Shown here: positions 46,049 to 55,067 of the stretch, piece by piece
Numbering within the stretch: position 1 is the stretch's first letter
How the letters are laid out: each line of letters starts with the position of its first letter
NCBI RefSeq assembly: GCF_014654895.1
Contig: NZ_BNBE01000001.1
Span: 2,579,001 to 2,643,000, forward strand
Origin: Streptomyces filamentosus
GTDB taxonomy: Bacteria > Actinomycetota > Actinomycetes > Streptomycetales > Streptomycetaceae
Reading direction: 5' to 3'
Length of the DNA: 64,000 nucleotides
Notes under the pieces: generated by a model
Database searches by the model: none
Seen by the model: the letters and a program-made list of their open reading frames with translations, nothing else
Told to the model about the DNA's origin: nothing
Made by a program: the position numbers and the translations under genes

Positions 46049-47316
46049 GGGGGACGGAAACGGGACCCGCGCGCGTGCTGGTCGACGCCGAGGCCGACGT
46101 ACGGCCCTCGGCCGCCGGGGCGGCGGCGCGGCGGGCGCTGCTCGCCCATCCGGTGCTGCTGCTCGTCGGCATCGTGCTGGCCTCGCTCAACATGCGGGTC
46201 GCGCTCGCGAGCGTGGCCCCGCTGGTCGGGGAGATCGCCACGAGCTTCGGGCTCTCCTCGACCGCCGGCTCGCTCATCACCTCGATCCCGGTGCTCTTCC
46301 TGGGCCTCGGCGCGCTGGTCGCCCCCTGGCTGGGCCGCCGCTTCGGCGCCGAGCGGACGGTCCTCGCCGCGCTCCTGCTGCTCGCCGGCGGCATCCTGCT
46401 GCGGCTGCTGCCGTCGGTGGCGGCCGTGTACGGCGGCGGGGTCCTCGTCGGCACCGCCATCGCCCTGCTCAACGTGCTGATGCCGGGGCTGATCAAGCGG
46501 GACTTCCCGGACCGGGCCGCCGCGATGACCTCCGTCTACACGGGGGCCATGGTCGCGGGCGCGACGGTCGCCGCGGCGGCGGCCGTGCCCCTGGAGGACG
46601 CCCTCGGCGGGGGCTGGCAGGGCTCGCTCGGCTTCTGGTCGCTGCTCGCCGTCGTGGCGGCGGTGGCCTGGCTGCCGCAGGTGCTGATCGCCCGGGGCGG
46701 CACCGGCCACGAGGTGCGGGCCGTCCCGGCACCGGGCGCCGCGCCCACGCGCGTGTGGCGCTCGGCGCTCGCCTGGCAGGTGACCCTCTTCATGGGCCTC
46801 CAGTCGCTCTGGTCGTACGTGCTGATCGCCTGGATGCCGACGATCTTCACCGACCACGGGATGAGCCGCTCCGAGGCCGGCATGGTCTTCGCCTTCAACA
46901 ACCTGATCCAGATCGCCGGGGCCTTCGCGGTGCCGCTGCTCGCGGGCCGGATGCGGAGCCAGCGTCCCCTGGTGGTGCTGGTGACGTCGCTCGTCGCGGC
47001 CGGTTACGCGGGGCTGCTCGTCGCCCCGGCCGAGGGCGCCTGGCTCTGGTCGGCGGTCCTCGGCGTGGGCCAGGGCGGGGCCCTGGGGCTCGCCCTGACC
47101 CTGATCGTGCTGCGGACCCGGGACGCCCCGACGGCCGCCCGGCTCTCCGGGATGTCCCAGACGGTCGGCTATCTGATGGCCGCCTCCGGTCCGCTCGCGG
47201 CCGGCGCCCTGCACCAGGCGACCGGCTCCTGGACGCTGCCGATCTCGCTGGTGCTCGCCGTCTGCGCGGCGGCCGCGGGCGTCGGCCTGCTCGCCGCCCG
47301 CGACCGTACGGTCTGA
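46045..47316 (+). CDS. MFS transporter (CynX/NimT-type)
   Basis: A 423-residue, 12-helix major facilitator of the cyanate/nitroimidazole-resistance (CynX/NimT) group. Signs are LASLNMRVALASVAPLVGEI in the first helix, PWLGRRFGAER in the loop 2-3 signature, and GLIKRDFPDRAAAMTSVYTG. The second half starts with LAWQVTLFMGLQSLWSYVLIAWMPTIF. GTG 46045 overlaps the regulator stop. Substrate unknown; export of a small anion or drug is typical of the group. Confidence 0.87.
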   Translation: MRGTETGPARVLVDAEADVRPSAAGAAARRALLAHPVLLLVGIVLASLNMRVALASVAPLVGEIATSFGLSSTAGSLITSIPVLFLGLGALVAPWLGRRFGAERTVLAALLLLAGGILLRLLPSVAAVYGGGVLVGTAIALLNVLMPGLIKRDFPDRAAAMTSVYTGAMVAGATVAAAAAVPLEDALGGGWQGSLGFWSLLAVVAAVAWLPQVLIARGGTGHEVRAVPAPGAAPTRVWRSALAWQVTLFMGLQSLWSYVLIAWMPTIFTDHGMSRSEAGMVFAFNNLIQIAGAFAVPLLAGRMRSQRPLVVLVTSLVAAGYAGLLVAPAEGAWLWSAVLGVGQGGALGLALTLIVLRTRDAPTAARLSGMSQTVGYLMAASGPLAAGALHQATGSWTLPISLVLAVCAAAAGVGLLAARDRTV

Positions 47317-47332
47317 CGCCCGCCCGGGGCTC

Positions 47333-48052
47333 CTACTCCTCGCCGGCGAGCGTCAGCGTGCGCAGCTTGTGGCCGGCGAACCAGGTCGCGCCCAGGGTGA
47401 CGACGACGAGGAGCACGGTCGCCGTCGGCAGGGCCACGTCCGAGGTGATCAGGCCCTCGCCGGTGACCTTCTCGGCGAGCGCGAGCGCCCACTGCTGGAC
47501 GCTGAGGGTGCGGGCTCCCGCGACCAGGGAGCCGAAGAGCGCCTCCCAGACCAGGGCGTAGACCAGGCCGATCACCACGGCGTGCCGGCTGATCGTGCCG
47601 AGCAGCAGGAAGAGCGCGCTGTAGGCGATGGAGGCGACCAGCGCCGCGATCATGTAGGCCACGGCGACCTGCTGCCCGTTGCCGTTCAGGATGAAGCCGG
47701 CGATCAGCGTCGGCACCGCCGAGAAGGCCATGGTGACGGCGATGGCCACGATCAGCTTGGTGGTGATGATCGTCGACCGCTTCACCGGCTTGGAGAGCAG
47801 GTAGACGATCGAGCCGTCGTCGATCTCGGGGCCGATCGCGCCCGTGCCGGCGATGACGCCGATCAGCGGGACCATCGTGGCGAGCGCGAAGCCGCCGAGG
47901 AGGTCGGCCGCGGTCTGGTCGTCCGCGCCGTTGAGCAGGCGGACGGCGGCGGCGATGACCAGGAGCAGCCCGGGCAGGAGGAAGAGGATCGCCGCCCGGC
48001 GGCGGCCGAGGAGGGCCCGGTAGGTGAGCCGGGCGACGGTGGGGTCGTACAT
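47333..48052 (-). CDS. ABC-2 type transporter permease
   Basis: A 239-residue permease with six predicted helices and an N-terminal cytoplasmic segment (MYDPTVARLTYRALLGRRR). DDGSIVYLLSKPVKRSTIITTK is the conserved ABC-2 coupling helix region (about 78-98). It lies 18 bp after its ATPase gene on the minus strand. The substrate is unknown; the pair resembles exporters of peptides or membrane components. Confidence 0.88.
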   Translation of the reverse strand: MYDPTVARLTYRALLGRRRAAILFLLPGLLLVIAAAVRLLNGADDQTAADLLGGFALATMVPLIGVIAGTGAIGPEIDDGSIVYLLSKPVKRSTIITTKLIVAIAVTMAFSAVPTLIAGFILNGNGQQVAVAYMIAALVASIAYSALFLLLGTISRHAVVIGLVYALVWEALFGSLVAGARTLSVQQWALALAEKVTGEGLITSDVALPTATVLLVVVTLGATWFAGHKLRTLTLAGEE

Positions 48053-48070
48053 CGGGATATCGTGCTCCTT

Positions 48071-48982
48071 TCAGGCCGCGACGAGATACGAGAAGACGGA
48101 TTCGAGGGACTCGTCCGAGGGCGAGACCGTGAGGAGCCGGATGCCCCGCTCGCGCGCGACCTTCGGCAGCAGCTCGGTGAACCGGCCGAAGTCGACGGCC
48201 TGGATCCGCAGTCCGCCCTCCGTCGCGTCGACCTCGATGCCGGCCGTGGACGGGTCGGCGATCAGGGCGGCGGCGAGCGCCCGGTCGTCGCTGGAACGGA
48301 TCAGGTAGCGGTGCGGCCGGTCGGTCATCAGGCGGCGGATCCGGCGGAAGTCGCCGGAGGCGGCGTGCCGGCCGGCGACGATCACCTCGATGTGGGAGGC
48401 GAGCTGCTCGACCTCCTCCAGGATGTGCGAGGAGAACAGGACCGTGCGGCCCTCGGCACCCATCCGCCGCAGCAGCTCCATGAGCTGCATCCGCTGGCGC
48501 GGGTCCATGCCGTTGAACGGCTCGTCGAGCAGCAGCACGGACGGCTCGTGGACGAGGGCCGAGGCCATCTTCACGCGCTGCCGCATGCCCTTGCTGTACG
48601 TGGCGATCTTCCGGTCCTGCGCGTACTCCATCTCGACGGTCGCGAGGGCCTTCTGGGCCTCCGCCGCGCCGAGTCCCTGGAGCTCCGCGTTGGCCACCAC
48701 GAACTCGCGGCCGGTGAGGAAGTCGTACATCGCCTCCCGCTCGGGGACGACGCCGACGGAGCGGTAGACCGACTCGTTGCGCCAGACCGGCTCGCCGTCC
48801 AGGGTCACGCTGCCCGTGGAGGGGTCGAGGAAGCCGCCCATCATGTTGATGAGGGTGGACTTCCCGGCGCCGTTGGGGCCGAGGAGGCCGGTCACACCGG
48901 GGCCGATCGACATCGTGACGTCGTTGACCGCCACGACGTTGCCGAACCAGCGGGAGACGTGGTCGATGGTGAGGGTGCTCAT
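48071..48982 (-). CDS. ABC transporter ATP-binding protein
   Basis: A 303-residue ATPase. Walker A is GPNGAGKST (about 36-44), signature YSKGMRQRVKMA, Walker B VLLLDEPFNGMD, switch His in SSHILEEVE. A C-terminal regulatory region (about 215-303) is typical of CcmA/NatA-type exporters. It pairs with the downstream permease. The second similar pair directly upstream suggests an ancient duplication of the two-gene unit. Confidence 0.92.
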   Translation of the reverse strand: MSTLTIDHVSRWFGNVVAVNDVTMSIGPGVTGLLGPNGAGKSTLINMMGGFLDPSTGSVTLDGEPVWRNESVYRSVGVVPEREAMYDFLTGREFVVANAELQGLGAAEAQKALATVEMEYAQDRKIATYSKGMRQRVKMASALVHEPSVLLLDEPFNGMDPRQRMQLMELLRRMGAEGRTVLFSSHILEEVEQLASHIEVIVAGRHAASGDFRRIRRLMTDRPHRYLIRSSDDRALAAALIADPSTAGIEVDATEGGLRIQAVDFGRFTELLPKVARERGIRLLTVSPSDESLESVFSYLVAA

Positions 48983-49031
48983 GGGCGCGGCCCATTCCTT
49001 AGAGGGGTGGTGGCGGACGTCGGGAGGGCGC

Positions 49032-49934
49032 TCACAGTCCGACCTTCCGGTAGCGGCGCATCAGGACGCCGTAGCAGGCGGCGATGAGGCCGAGGACCAC
49101 CACGAGGTAGACCACGCCGGCGCCCGCCCCGACCGGCACCTCGCCGGGGAAGGAGGCGGGAGCGCCGAGGAAGGCGTTCTGGAGGCCGATGACGAGGGTG
49201 AGGGGCGAGAAGAGGCCGAGCCAGGCGATGGCGTCGGTGTTCTCGGTGGCGTAGGAGATGCCCTGGAGGGTGGAGACCGCGCCGTAGGAGATGGTGAGGA
49301 CGGCGATCACGGCGGCGACGCCGAAGCCGCGGCGCGGCGTCAGCGCGGCCATGACCAGGCCGATGCCGCCGAAGAGCACCGAGAGGACCGCGACCGAGAC
49401 GAGGCCCTGGCCGAACATCTTGGCCTGCTCGGCGAAGTCCATCTCGGCCAGCATCGAGCCGATCCACAGGATCAGCAGCGGGGTGGCCGTGAGGATGAAG
49501 AGCGCCGAGGCCATCGCCCCGTACTTGGCGAGCACGTAGTCGATCCGCTCGATGGGCCGGGAGAAGTACAGCGGGACCGTCCGGAAGCGCAGGTCGCGGG
49601 AGACCGACTGGGGGGCCTGGGAGGCCAGGTAGACGGCGATGACGAGCTGGAGCAGGACCGCGTACTGGGTGTACTCGACGAAGAGCTTGTCGGCCTTGGT
49701 GTACACCGAGATGGCGACGATGATCAGCGCCGGCACGCACATGACGCCGAACAGGAGCATCGGCAGCACCTTCGACTTGGCGCTGCGGCCCAGGCCGTAC
49801 GCCCCCCGCAGGGACTGCGAGAAGAGCGAGCGGCGGGCGTAGGAGCGGCCGAGCCTCGGGCCGTCGTAGGACCGGTATCCGATGTTGTGGATCCGGGTGG
49901 TGTCGGGGGCGGCCCCGGGGGCGGGGGTGCTCAT
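49032..49934 (-). CDS. ABC-2 type transporter permease
   Basis: A 300-residue permease. A roughly 60-residue cytoplasmic N-terminus contains NIGYRSYDGPRLGR, a motif I recall from actinobacterial ABC-2 permeases. Six or seven helices follow; RTVPLYFSRPIERIDYVLAK is the coupling segment. The ATG overlaps the stop of the upstream ATPase gene (ATGA), so the two are translated together. Substrate unknown. Confidence 0.88.
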   Translation of the reverse strand: MSTPAPGAAPDTTRIHNIGYRSYDGPRLGRSYARRSLFSQSLRGAYGLGRSAKSKVLPMLLFGVMCVPALIIVAISVYTKADKLFVEYTQYAVLLQLVIAVYLASQAPQSVSRDLRFRTVPLYFSRPIERIDYVLAKYGAMASALFILTATPLLILWIGSMLAEMDFAEQAKMFGQGLVSVAVLSVLFGGIGLVMAALTPRRGFGVAAVIAVLTISYGAVSTLQGISYATENTDAIAWLGLFSPLTLVIGLQNAFLGAPASFPGEVPVGAGAGVVYLVVVLGLIAACYGVLMRRYRKVGL

Positions 49935-50902
49935 CGGGCCTTGACCTCCTCGTGCTGTGCGGCTGCCTCGGGGCGGAAGACCTCGGCGATGTGGTGGCGG
50001 CGCTGTTCCATGCGGACCAGGCCGAGGCCGAGGCCGGCGACGGTGTCGCGCACCAGGTCGTACGTCTCCTCGCCGGGGGCCTCCAGGAGCAGGATGTGGC
50101 CGGCGCCGGGCAGGCCCTCCTCGACGCCCTCGTGGAGGTGGACTCCGGCGGCGGTGAGGGCCGCGCGGAGCGCGCCGGTGCCGTCGGGGTGTGCGTCGGA
50201 GTCGGTGACCTCGACCGCCAGGGTCGTGGTGGTGCGGGTGAAGTCGCTGGTGGAGCTGGACCGCAGCAGCTTGCCGCCGTCGATGACGACGACGTGGTCG
50301 CAGGTCCGCTCCAGCTCGCCGAGGAGGTGGGAGGTGACGAGGACGGAGATGCCGAAGTCGGTCCAGACGCGGCGGATGAGGCCGAGCATCTCGTCCCGGC
50401 CGACCGGGTCGAGGCCGTTGGTCGGCTCGTCGAGGAGGACCAGCTTCGGGTCGTGGACCAGGGCCTGGGCCAGCTTCACCCGCTGCTTCATGCCGGTCGA
50501 GTAGCCGCCGATGGGGCGGTAGCGCTCCTCGTACAGGCCGACGTGGCGCAGGGTGTCGGCGGTCCGCTCGCGGGCGGCGGCCGGCGGCAGGCCGGACATC
50601 CGCGCCATGTGGACGACGAACTCGGTGGCCGAGACGTCGGGCGGGAGGCAGTCGTGCTCGGGCATGTACCCGACGCGCTCGCGGATCTCCGAGCCGTGCG
50701 TCGAGACGTCGAGGCCCAGGACCTCGACGCGGCCCTCCGTGGCGGGGGAGAGCCCGAGCAGGATCTTGATCATCGTGGACTTGCCGGCTCCGTTGGCACC
50801 CACCAGTCCGGTCACACCGGGCCCGATGTCCAGGGAGAGCCGGTCGAGAGCGGTCACCCGGGGGAACCGCTTGCTGAGGCTTTCGGTGGCGATCACAGTC
50901 AC
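49931..50902 (-). CDS. ABC transporter ATP-binding protein
   Basis: A 323-residue ATPase. Walker A GANGAGKST, signature YSTGMKQRVKLA, Walker B LVLLDEPTNGLDP, switch His in TSHLLGELE, and a C-terminal extension. I chose GTG 50902 (VTVIATESLSKRF). There is no Shine-Dalgarno sequence before it, and a TACCTT about 7 bp upstream fits a -10 box, so the transcript may be leaderless. It is first of the four-gene exporter set and divergent from the M24 peptidase gene. Confidence 0.9.
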   Translation of the reverse strand: MTVIATESLSKRFPRVTALDRLSLDIGPGVTGLVGANGAGKSTMIKILLGLSPATEGRVEVLGLDVSTHGSEIRERVGYMPEHDCLPPDVSATEFVVHMARMSGLPPAAARERTADTLRHVGLYEERYRPIGGYSTGMKQRVKLAQALVHDPKLVLLDEPTNGLDPVGRDEMLGLIRRVWTDFGISVLVTSHLLGELERTCDHVVVIDGGKLLRSSSTSDFTRTTTTLAVEVTDSDAHPDGTGALRAALTAAGVHLHEGVEEGLPGAGHILLLEAPGEETYDLVRDTVAGLGLGLVRMEQRRHHIAEVFRPEAAAQHEEVKAR

Positions 50903-51016
50903 GGTTCGAAGGTAGTGGCGGATGCCACAACGGTCGTCAGCCCTACGGATCGAACCCTCTCCGACTTCCGGCGTACAGACCCCGGGGGGTCCCGGAGACG
51001 AAAGTCGTCCGGCGAG

Positions 51017-51025
51017 TTTTCCACA
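51017..51025 (+). promoter_or_regulatory. single DnaA-box-like site
   Basis: TTTTCCACA differs from TTATCCACA by one base. It lies in the divergent region between the exporter ATPase and M24 genes. An isolated site means little alone but adds to the two clusters. Confidence 0.3.
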
Positions 51026-51043
51026 GGCGGTCGTGCACACCCC

Positions 51044-51072
51044 TTGACGTAGCCGCCGGGCATTGTCACATT
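51044..51072 (+). promoter_or_regulatory. Candidate sigma70-type promoter of the M24 peptidase operon
   Basis: TTGACG at 51044-51049 and CACATT at 51067-51072 with 17-bp spacing, about 63 bp upstream of the ATG. The -35 box is close to consensus; the -10 box is weak. Confidence 0.4.
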
Positions 51073-51134
51073 CATCGGTGTCAAGTTACGAACGCGTAGG
51101 GCGACCGGACGCTCACACGGGACGGGCGGGTGGC

Positions 51135-51980
51135 ATGACCTCAGCAGTGGCAAGCGAACTGACCGCGGAACTGCGGGGGTTCAGGGAAGTACAGCAGCTC
51201 TCCTACGCCTGTGCGGAGGCGGTCGCGGCCCAGCTCAAGCCGGGCGTGACCGAGCGCCAGGCGGCACGGATGCAGCGCGAGTGGCTGTACGAGCGGGGGG
51301 TGAAGGACTGGTTCCACCGGCCGTTCGCCTGGTTCGGCGACCGCACCGCCTTCGTCGACTTCAAGATCCCCCTCCAGTTCTTCCCCACCGACCGGCGGCT
51401 GGAGGCGGGGATGCCCTTCATCCTCGACATGGCGCCCGTCCACAAGGGGTACACGGCCGACATCGGCTACAGCGGCTGCCTCGGGCTCAACCCGCTCCAC
51501 GACAAGCTCCTCGCGGACCTGCGCGACCACCGCGAGCTGATCCTGCGCGAGGTCCGCGAGCGGCGCACCCTGCGCGAGATATACGAGGACGTGGACCGGC
51601 TCATGGTCCGCCAGGGGTACGCGAACCGGCACCGGGCCTATCCGTTCGGCGTCATCGCCCACAAGATCGACCGGGTGCGGGAGCGACGGTTCGCGCCGAC
51701 CCTGTTCGGCTTCGGCACCCAGTCCCTCAAGGGCCTCGCGAGCGACGCCCTGCGCGGGCACCGGGACGGCTGGTCGCCGCTGTGGTCCCCGTACAAGTTC
51801 TCCGACCACCCGCCCACGCCGGGCCTCTGGGCGGTCGAGCCGCACCTCGGATTCCGGGGGACGGGCGCGAAGTTCGAGGAGATCCTGGTCGTCACCGACT
51901 CCCGGGACCCCGAGCAGAGCGCGTTCTGGCTGGACGACGACCTGCCGCACGTGCGGCGGTGGAACGAAGGAGCGGTGTGA
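51135..51980 (+). CDS. M24-family metallopeptidase
   Basis: A 281-residue pita-bread-fold protein without the N-terminal creatinase domain. Metal ligands fit Asp in ILDMAPV, Asp in TADIGYS, His in VIAHKID, Glu in AVEPHLG and Glu in KFEEILVV, so it is probably an active dimetal peptidase or related hydrolase. ATG 51135 is chosen. The earlier open frame lacks a ribosome site, although the chosen ATG has only a weak GGGCGGG stretch. The stop overlaps the next start (TGATG). The tie to an epoxide hydrolase/SDR enzyme is unexplained, and its substrate may not be a peptide. Confidence 0.8.
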   Translation: MTSAVASELTAELRGFREVQQLSYACAEAVAAQLKPGVTERQAARMQREWLYERGVKDWFHRPFAWFGDRTAFVDFKIPLQFFPTDRRLEAGMPFILDMAPVHKGYTADIGYSGCLGLNPLHDKLLADLRDHRELILREVRERRTLREIYEDVDRLMVRQGYANRHRAYPFGVIAHKIDRVRERRFAPTLFGFGTQSLKGLASDALRGHRDGWSPLWSPYKFSDHPPTPGLWAVEPHLGFRGTGAKFEEILVVTDSRDPEQSAFWLDDDLPHVRRWNEGAV

Positions 51981-53779
51981 TGGCGGGCGCGGGACTGGAG
52001 GGGGCGCGGGAGCGCCGGGTCCGGACGGGCGGGATCGAGCTGTGCGTCGCCGAACTGGGCGACGCCGACCGGCCGACGGTGCTGCTCGTGCACGGCTACC
52101 CGGACTCGAAGGAGGTCTGGTCCGAGGTCGCGGTGCGGCTCGCCGAGGAGTTCCACGTCGTGCTGTACGACGTGCGGGGCCACGGCCGTTCGACGGCGCC
52201 GGCGCCGCTGCGCGGCGGCTTCACCCTGGAGAAGCTGACCGACGACTTCCTGGCCGTCGCCGACGCGGTCAGCCCGGACCGGCCGGTCCACCTGGTGGGG
52301 CACGACTGGGGCTCGGTGCAGTCGTGGGAGTTCGTGACCGTGCGGCGGACCGAGGGCCGGATCGCGTCCTTCACCTCCGTGTCGGGGCCGTCGCTCGACC
52401 ACTTCGGGCACTGGATCAAGAGCCGGATGACCCGCCCCACCCCCCGCAGGGTCGGCCAGCTCCTCGGCCAGGGCGCCAAGTCCTGGTACGTGTACATGCT
52501 GCACACCCCGGCCCTGCCGGAGCTGGCCTGGCGCGGACCGCTCGGCAGGCGCTGGCCGAAGCTCCTGGAGCGGGTGGAGCGGATCCCGGCCGGCGACTAC
52601 CCGACGGCCTCGCTGCCCGACGACGCGGCCACCGGCGCCTGGCTCTACCGGGACAACGTCCGGGCGCGCATGCTCCGGCCGCGCCCCGACGCCTTCGCGC
52701 ACGCGCCCGTGCAGCTGATCACCCCCACCGGGGACGCCTTCCTCTCCGAGCGGCTCTACGACGACCTGGGCACCTGGGTGCCGGAGCTGACCCGGCGGAG
52801 CCTGCCGGCCAAGCACTGGGTGCCGCGCACCCGGCCGGACCAGCTGGCCGCGTGGATCACGGACTTCGTCCGCACCCACGAGGAGCCGGCGGCGCGGGCG
52901 CCCCGGCCCGTGGCGGAGACGGCGGCGCGGAGCGGGGTGCGTCCGGAGTACGCGGAGCGGTTCGGCGGCCAGTTGGTGCTGGTCACCGGCGCCGCCGGCG
53001 GCATCGGACGGGCCACCGCCTTCGCCTTCGCGGAGGCCGGGGCCCGGGTCGTTGCGGTGGACCGGGACGCCGAGGGCGCGGCCCGGACGGCGGAGATGGC
53101 GCGGCTGATCGGCGCGCCGGACGCCTGGGGCGAGGCGGTGGACGTCTCCGACGAGCAGGCGATGGAGAAGCTGGCCGCCAAGGTGGCCGCCGAGTACGGG
53201 ATCGTCGACGTCCTCGTCAACAACGCGGGGATCGGCCTCACGGGCTCCTTCTTCGAGACCTCCAGCGAGGAGTGGAAGCGGGTCCTGGACGTCAACCTGT
53301 GGGGCGTGATCCACGGGTGCCGGGTGTTCGGGGCGCAGATGGCGGAGCGCGGCCAAGGCGGCCACATCGTCAACACCGCCTCGGCGGCGGCCTTCCAGCC
53401 CTCCAGAGCACTGTCGGCGTACAGCACCTCGAAGGCGGCGGTGCTGATGCTGAGCGAGTGCCTGCGGGCCGAGCTGGCGGGCCGGGACATCGGGGTGAGC
53501 GCGATCTGCCCGGGGATCGTCAACACCGGCATCACGGCGACCACCCGGTTCGCCGGGGTCACGGATCCGGCGGAGGAGAAGCGGCGGCAGCGGAAGGCGT
53601 CACGGCTGTACGGCCTGCGGAACTACCCGCCGGAGAAGGTCGCGGACGCGATCCTGGGGGCGGTGCTGCACGACCGGGCGGTCGTGCCGGTCACCCCCGA
53701 GGCCCACGGCGTCCACGCCCTCTCCCGGCTGGCCCCGGGCGTGCTCCGCACCCTGGCCCGCTGGCAGCCGCCGGCGTGA
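51980..53779 (+). CDS. EphD-like epoxide hydrolase-SDR fusion oxidoreductase
   Basis: A 599-residue fusion. Residues about 15-300 are an alpha/beta hydrolase with Asp nucleophile Asp109 (GHDWG), oxyanion segment HGYPDSKEVW and catalytic His279. Residues about 325-590 are a classical short-chain dehydrogenase: TGAAGGIG (336-343), NNAG, Ser468, and Tyr481-x3-Lys485. Mycobacterium tuberculosis EphD has the same domain order and acts on mycolic-acid-like lipids. Streptomyces lack mycolates, so the substrate differs. Translation is coupled to the M24 gene through TGATG. Confidence 0.88.
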   Translation: MAGAGLEGARERRVRTGGIELCVAELGDADRPTVLLVHGYPDSKEVWSEVAVRLAEEFHVVLYDVRGHGRSTAPAPLRGGFTLEKLTDDFLAVADAVSPDRPVHLVGHDWGSVQSWEFVTVRRTEGRIASFTSVSGPSLDHFGHWIKSRMTRPTPRRVGQLLGQGAKSWYVYMLHTPALPELAWRGPLGRRWPKLLERVERIPAGDYPTASLPDDAATGAWLYRDNVRARMLRPRPDAFAHAPVQLITPTGDAFLSERLYDDLGTWVPELTRRSLPAKHWVPRTRPDQLAAWITDFVRTHEEPAARAPRPVAETAARSGVRPEYAERFGGQLVLVTGAAGGIGRATAFAFAEAGARVVAVDRDAEGAARTAEMARLIGAPDAWGEAVDVSDEQAMEKLAAKVAAEYGIVDVLVNNAGIGLTGSFFETSSEEWKRVLDVNLWGVIHGCRVFGAQMAERGQGGHIVNTASAAAFQPSRALSAYSTSKAAVLMLSECLRAELAGRDIGVSAICPGIVNTGITATTRFAGVTDPAEEKRRQRKASRLYGLRNYPPEKVADAILGAVLHDRAVVPVTPEAHGVHALSRLAPGVLRTLARWQPPA

Positions 53780-54017
53780 CACCCGGCCGTCCGCCCGGAG
53801 CCGGGGGCGGGCGGACGGCCGGGGTCGGGGGCGGAATGCCGGGGGTCCGGGAACGGACGGCGCGGGGTCCGGAGGCGGACGGCTCGGTCGGGAGGTGAGC
53901 GGTCCGCACCTCAGGCGGGCAGGCGGCCGGGAGCGGGGGAGCGCGCCGGGGCCGAGCGGGGGACGGCCGTACGATCCCTCGCAGAAGGGGCCCCGTGCGG
54001 GGTGGAGCGATCGGCCG

Positions 54018-54980
54018 GTGGGAGCGGGTTTGTCCGAGCAGTCAGCAGTGCGGCCGGAGTACCGGATCGAGGATCTCGCCCACCACAGCGGGGCCACGGT
54101 GCGGACGATCCGCGCCTACCAGGACCGGGGCCTGCTGCCCCGCCCCGAGCGGCGGGGCAGGTCGAACGTGTACGGGGACAGCCACCTGGCCCGGCTGCAC
54201 CAGATCGCCGACCTCCTCGACCGGGGCTACACCCTGGCCTCGATCAAGGAGCTGCTCGACGCGTGGGACACCGGCCGGGGGCTCGGCGGGGTGCTCGGCC
54301 TCGTCGCGGAGGTCCAGGGACCGTGGACCGACGAGGAGGCGGCCCGGATCACCCGCGCGGAGCTCGACGCCCGCTTCGGCGGCGCGCCCGACGAGGAGGC
54401 CGTACGGGAGGCGGTCGAGCTCGGAGTACTGGAGCGGCTGCCGGACCGGGAGACCGAGGAGTACCTGGTCCCGAGCCCCCAGGAGCTGGCGGTGGCCGTG
54501 GAGTTGTACGCGGCGGGGGTACCCCTGCCCGCGATCACCGGACACCTGAGGGAACTTCGCGAGCAGGTCGAGCACATAGCGGTCCGTTTCCTGGAGTTCA
54601 CCACCGAGCACGTCTTCGCCCGCTATCTGGAGCACCGGCCGCCGACGGACTCCGACGCGGCCGAGGCGGCGACGATGGTGCGGCGGCTGCGGCCGCTCGC
54701 CCAGCAGACCGTGGACGCCGAACTGGCACGCGCCATGCGGATTCTGGCGACCCGTCATCTCCAGTTGCACCTGTCGTCCGACGCCCCGCCCGCGAAGGAC
54801 GACGAGCCCCGTCCCGTACCGCTGCCGGCCGACACGATCAGGGCCGTACAGGCGCTCGTCGGGGCGGAGGGGGTCGCGGCCTTCGTGACGGCCGCCACCG
54901 AACGCGAGGTCAACAAAAGAACATTGGACGCATTGACGGCAAATGCCCTCAATTCTCGCGGGGTCCGCAAAACCACTTGA
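54018..54980 (+). CDS. MerR-family transcriptional regulator
   Basis: A 320-residue regulator. The MerR helix-turn-helix and wing are at about 15-85 (YRIEDLAHHSGATVRTIRAYQDRGLLP, then RRGRSNVYGDSHLARLHQIADLL). A long helical C-terminal domain follows without the Cys ligands of metal sensors. GTG 54018 is my choice; TTG 54030 and GTG 54048 are also possible and would shorten it by 4 or 10 residues. It lies about 240 bp after the EphD-like gene and may control that operon or respond to lipophilic ligands. Confidence 0.83.
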   Translation: MGAGLSEQSAVRPEYRIEDLAHHSGATVRTIRAYQDRGLLPRPERRGRSNVYGDSHLARLHQIADLLDRGYTLASIKELLDAWDTGRGLGGVLGLVAEVQGPWTDEEAARITRAELDARFGGAPDEEAVREAVELGVLERLPDRETEEYLVPSPQELAVAVELYAAGVPLPAITGHLRELREQVEHIAVRFLEFTTEHVFARYLEHRPPTDSDAAEAATMVRRLRPLAQQTVDAELARAMRILATRHLQLHLSSDAPPAKDDEPRPVPLPADTIRAVQALVGAEGVAAFVTAATEREVNKRTLDALTANALNSRGVRKTT

Positions 54981-54993
54981 TCCTGCCGGGAAG

Positions 54994-55047
54994 TTGTCCA
55001 CAGAATCGCGAACTAACCTGTGGATAACTCCACTTGACTGTGGAACA
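54994..55047. promoter_or_regulatory. Second group of DnaA-box-like sites
   Basis: An exact TTGTCCACA (54994-55002, plus), an exact TTATCCACA on minus (55019-55027) and TGTTCCACA on minus (55039-55047), all within 54 bp, 20 bp upstream of kptA. Two perfect boxes this close in GC-rich DNA are unlikely by chance. Confidence 0.6.
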
Positions 55048-55067
55048 AACCTGGACGGGGAGAAAAG

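Noticed and set aside
54981..55067. Origin of replication
   Set aside because: Two or three DnaA boxes without dnaA/dnaN genes, an AT-rich unwinding element or many more boxes do not make a Streptomyces oriC.
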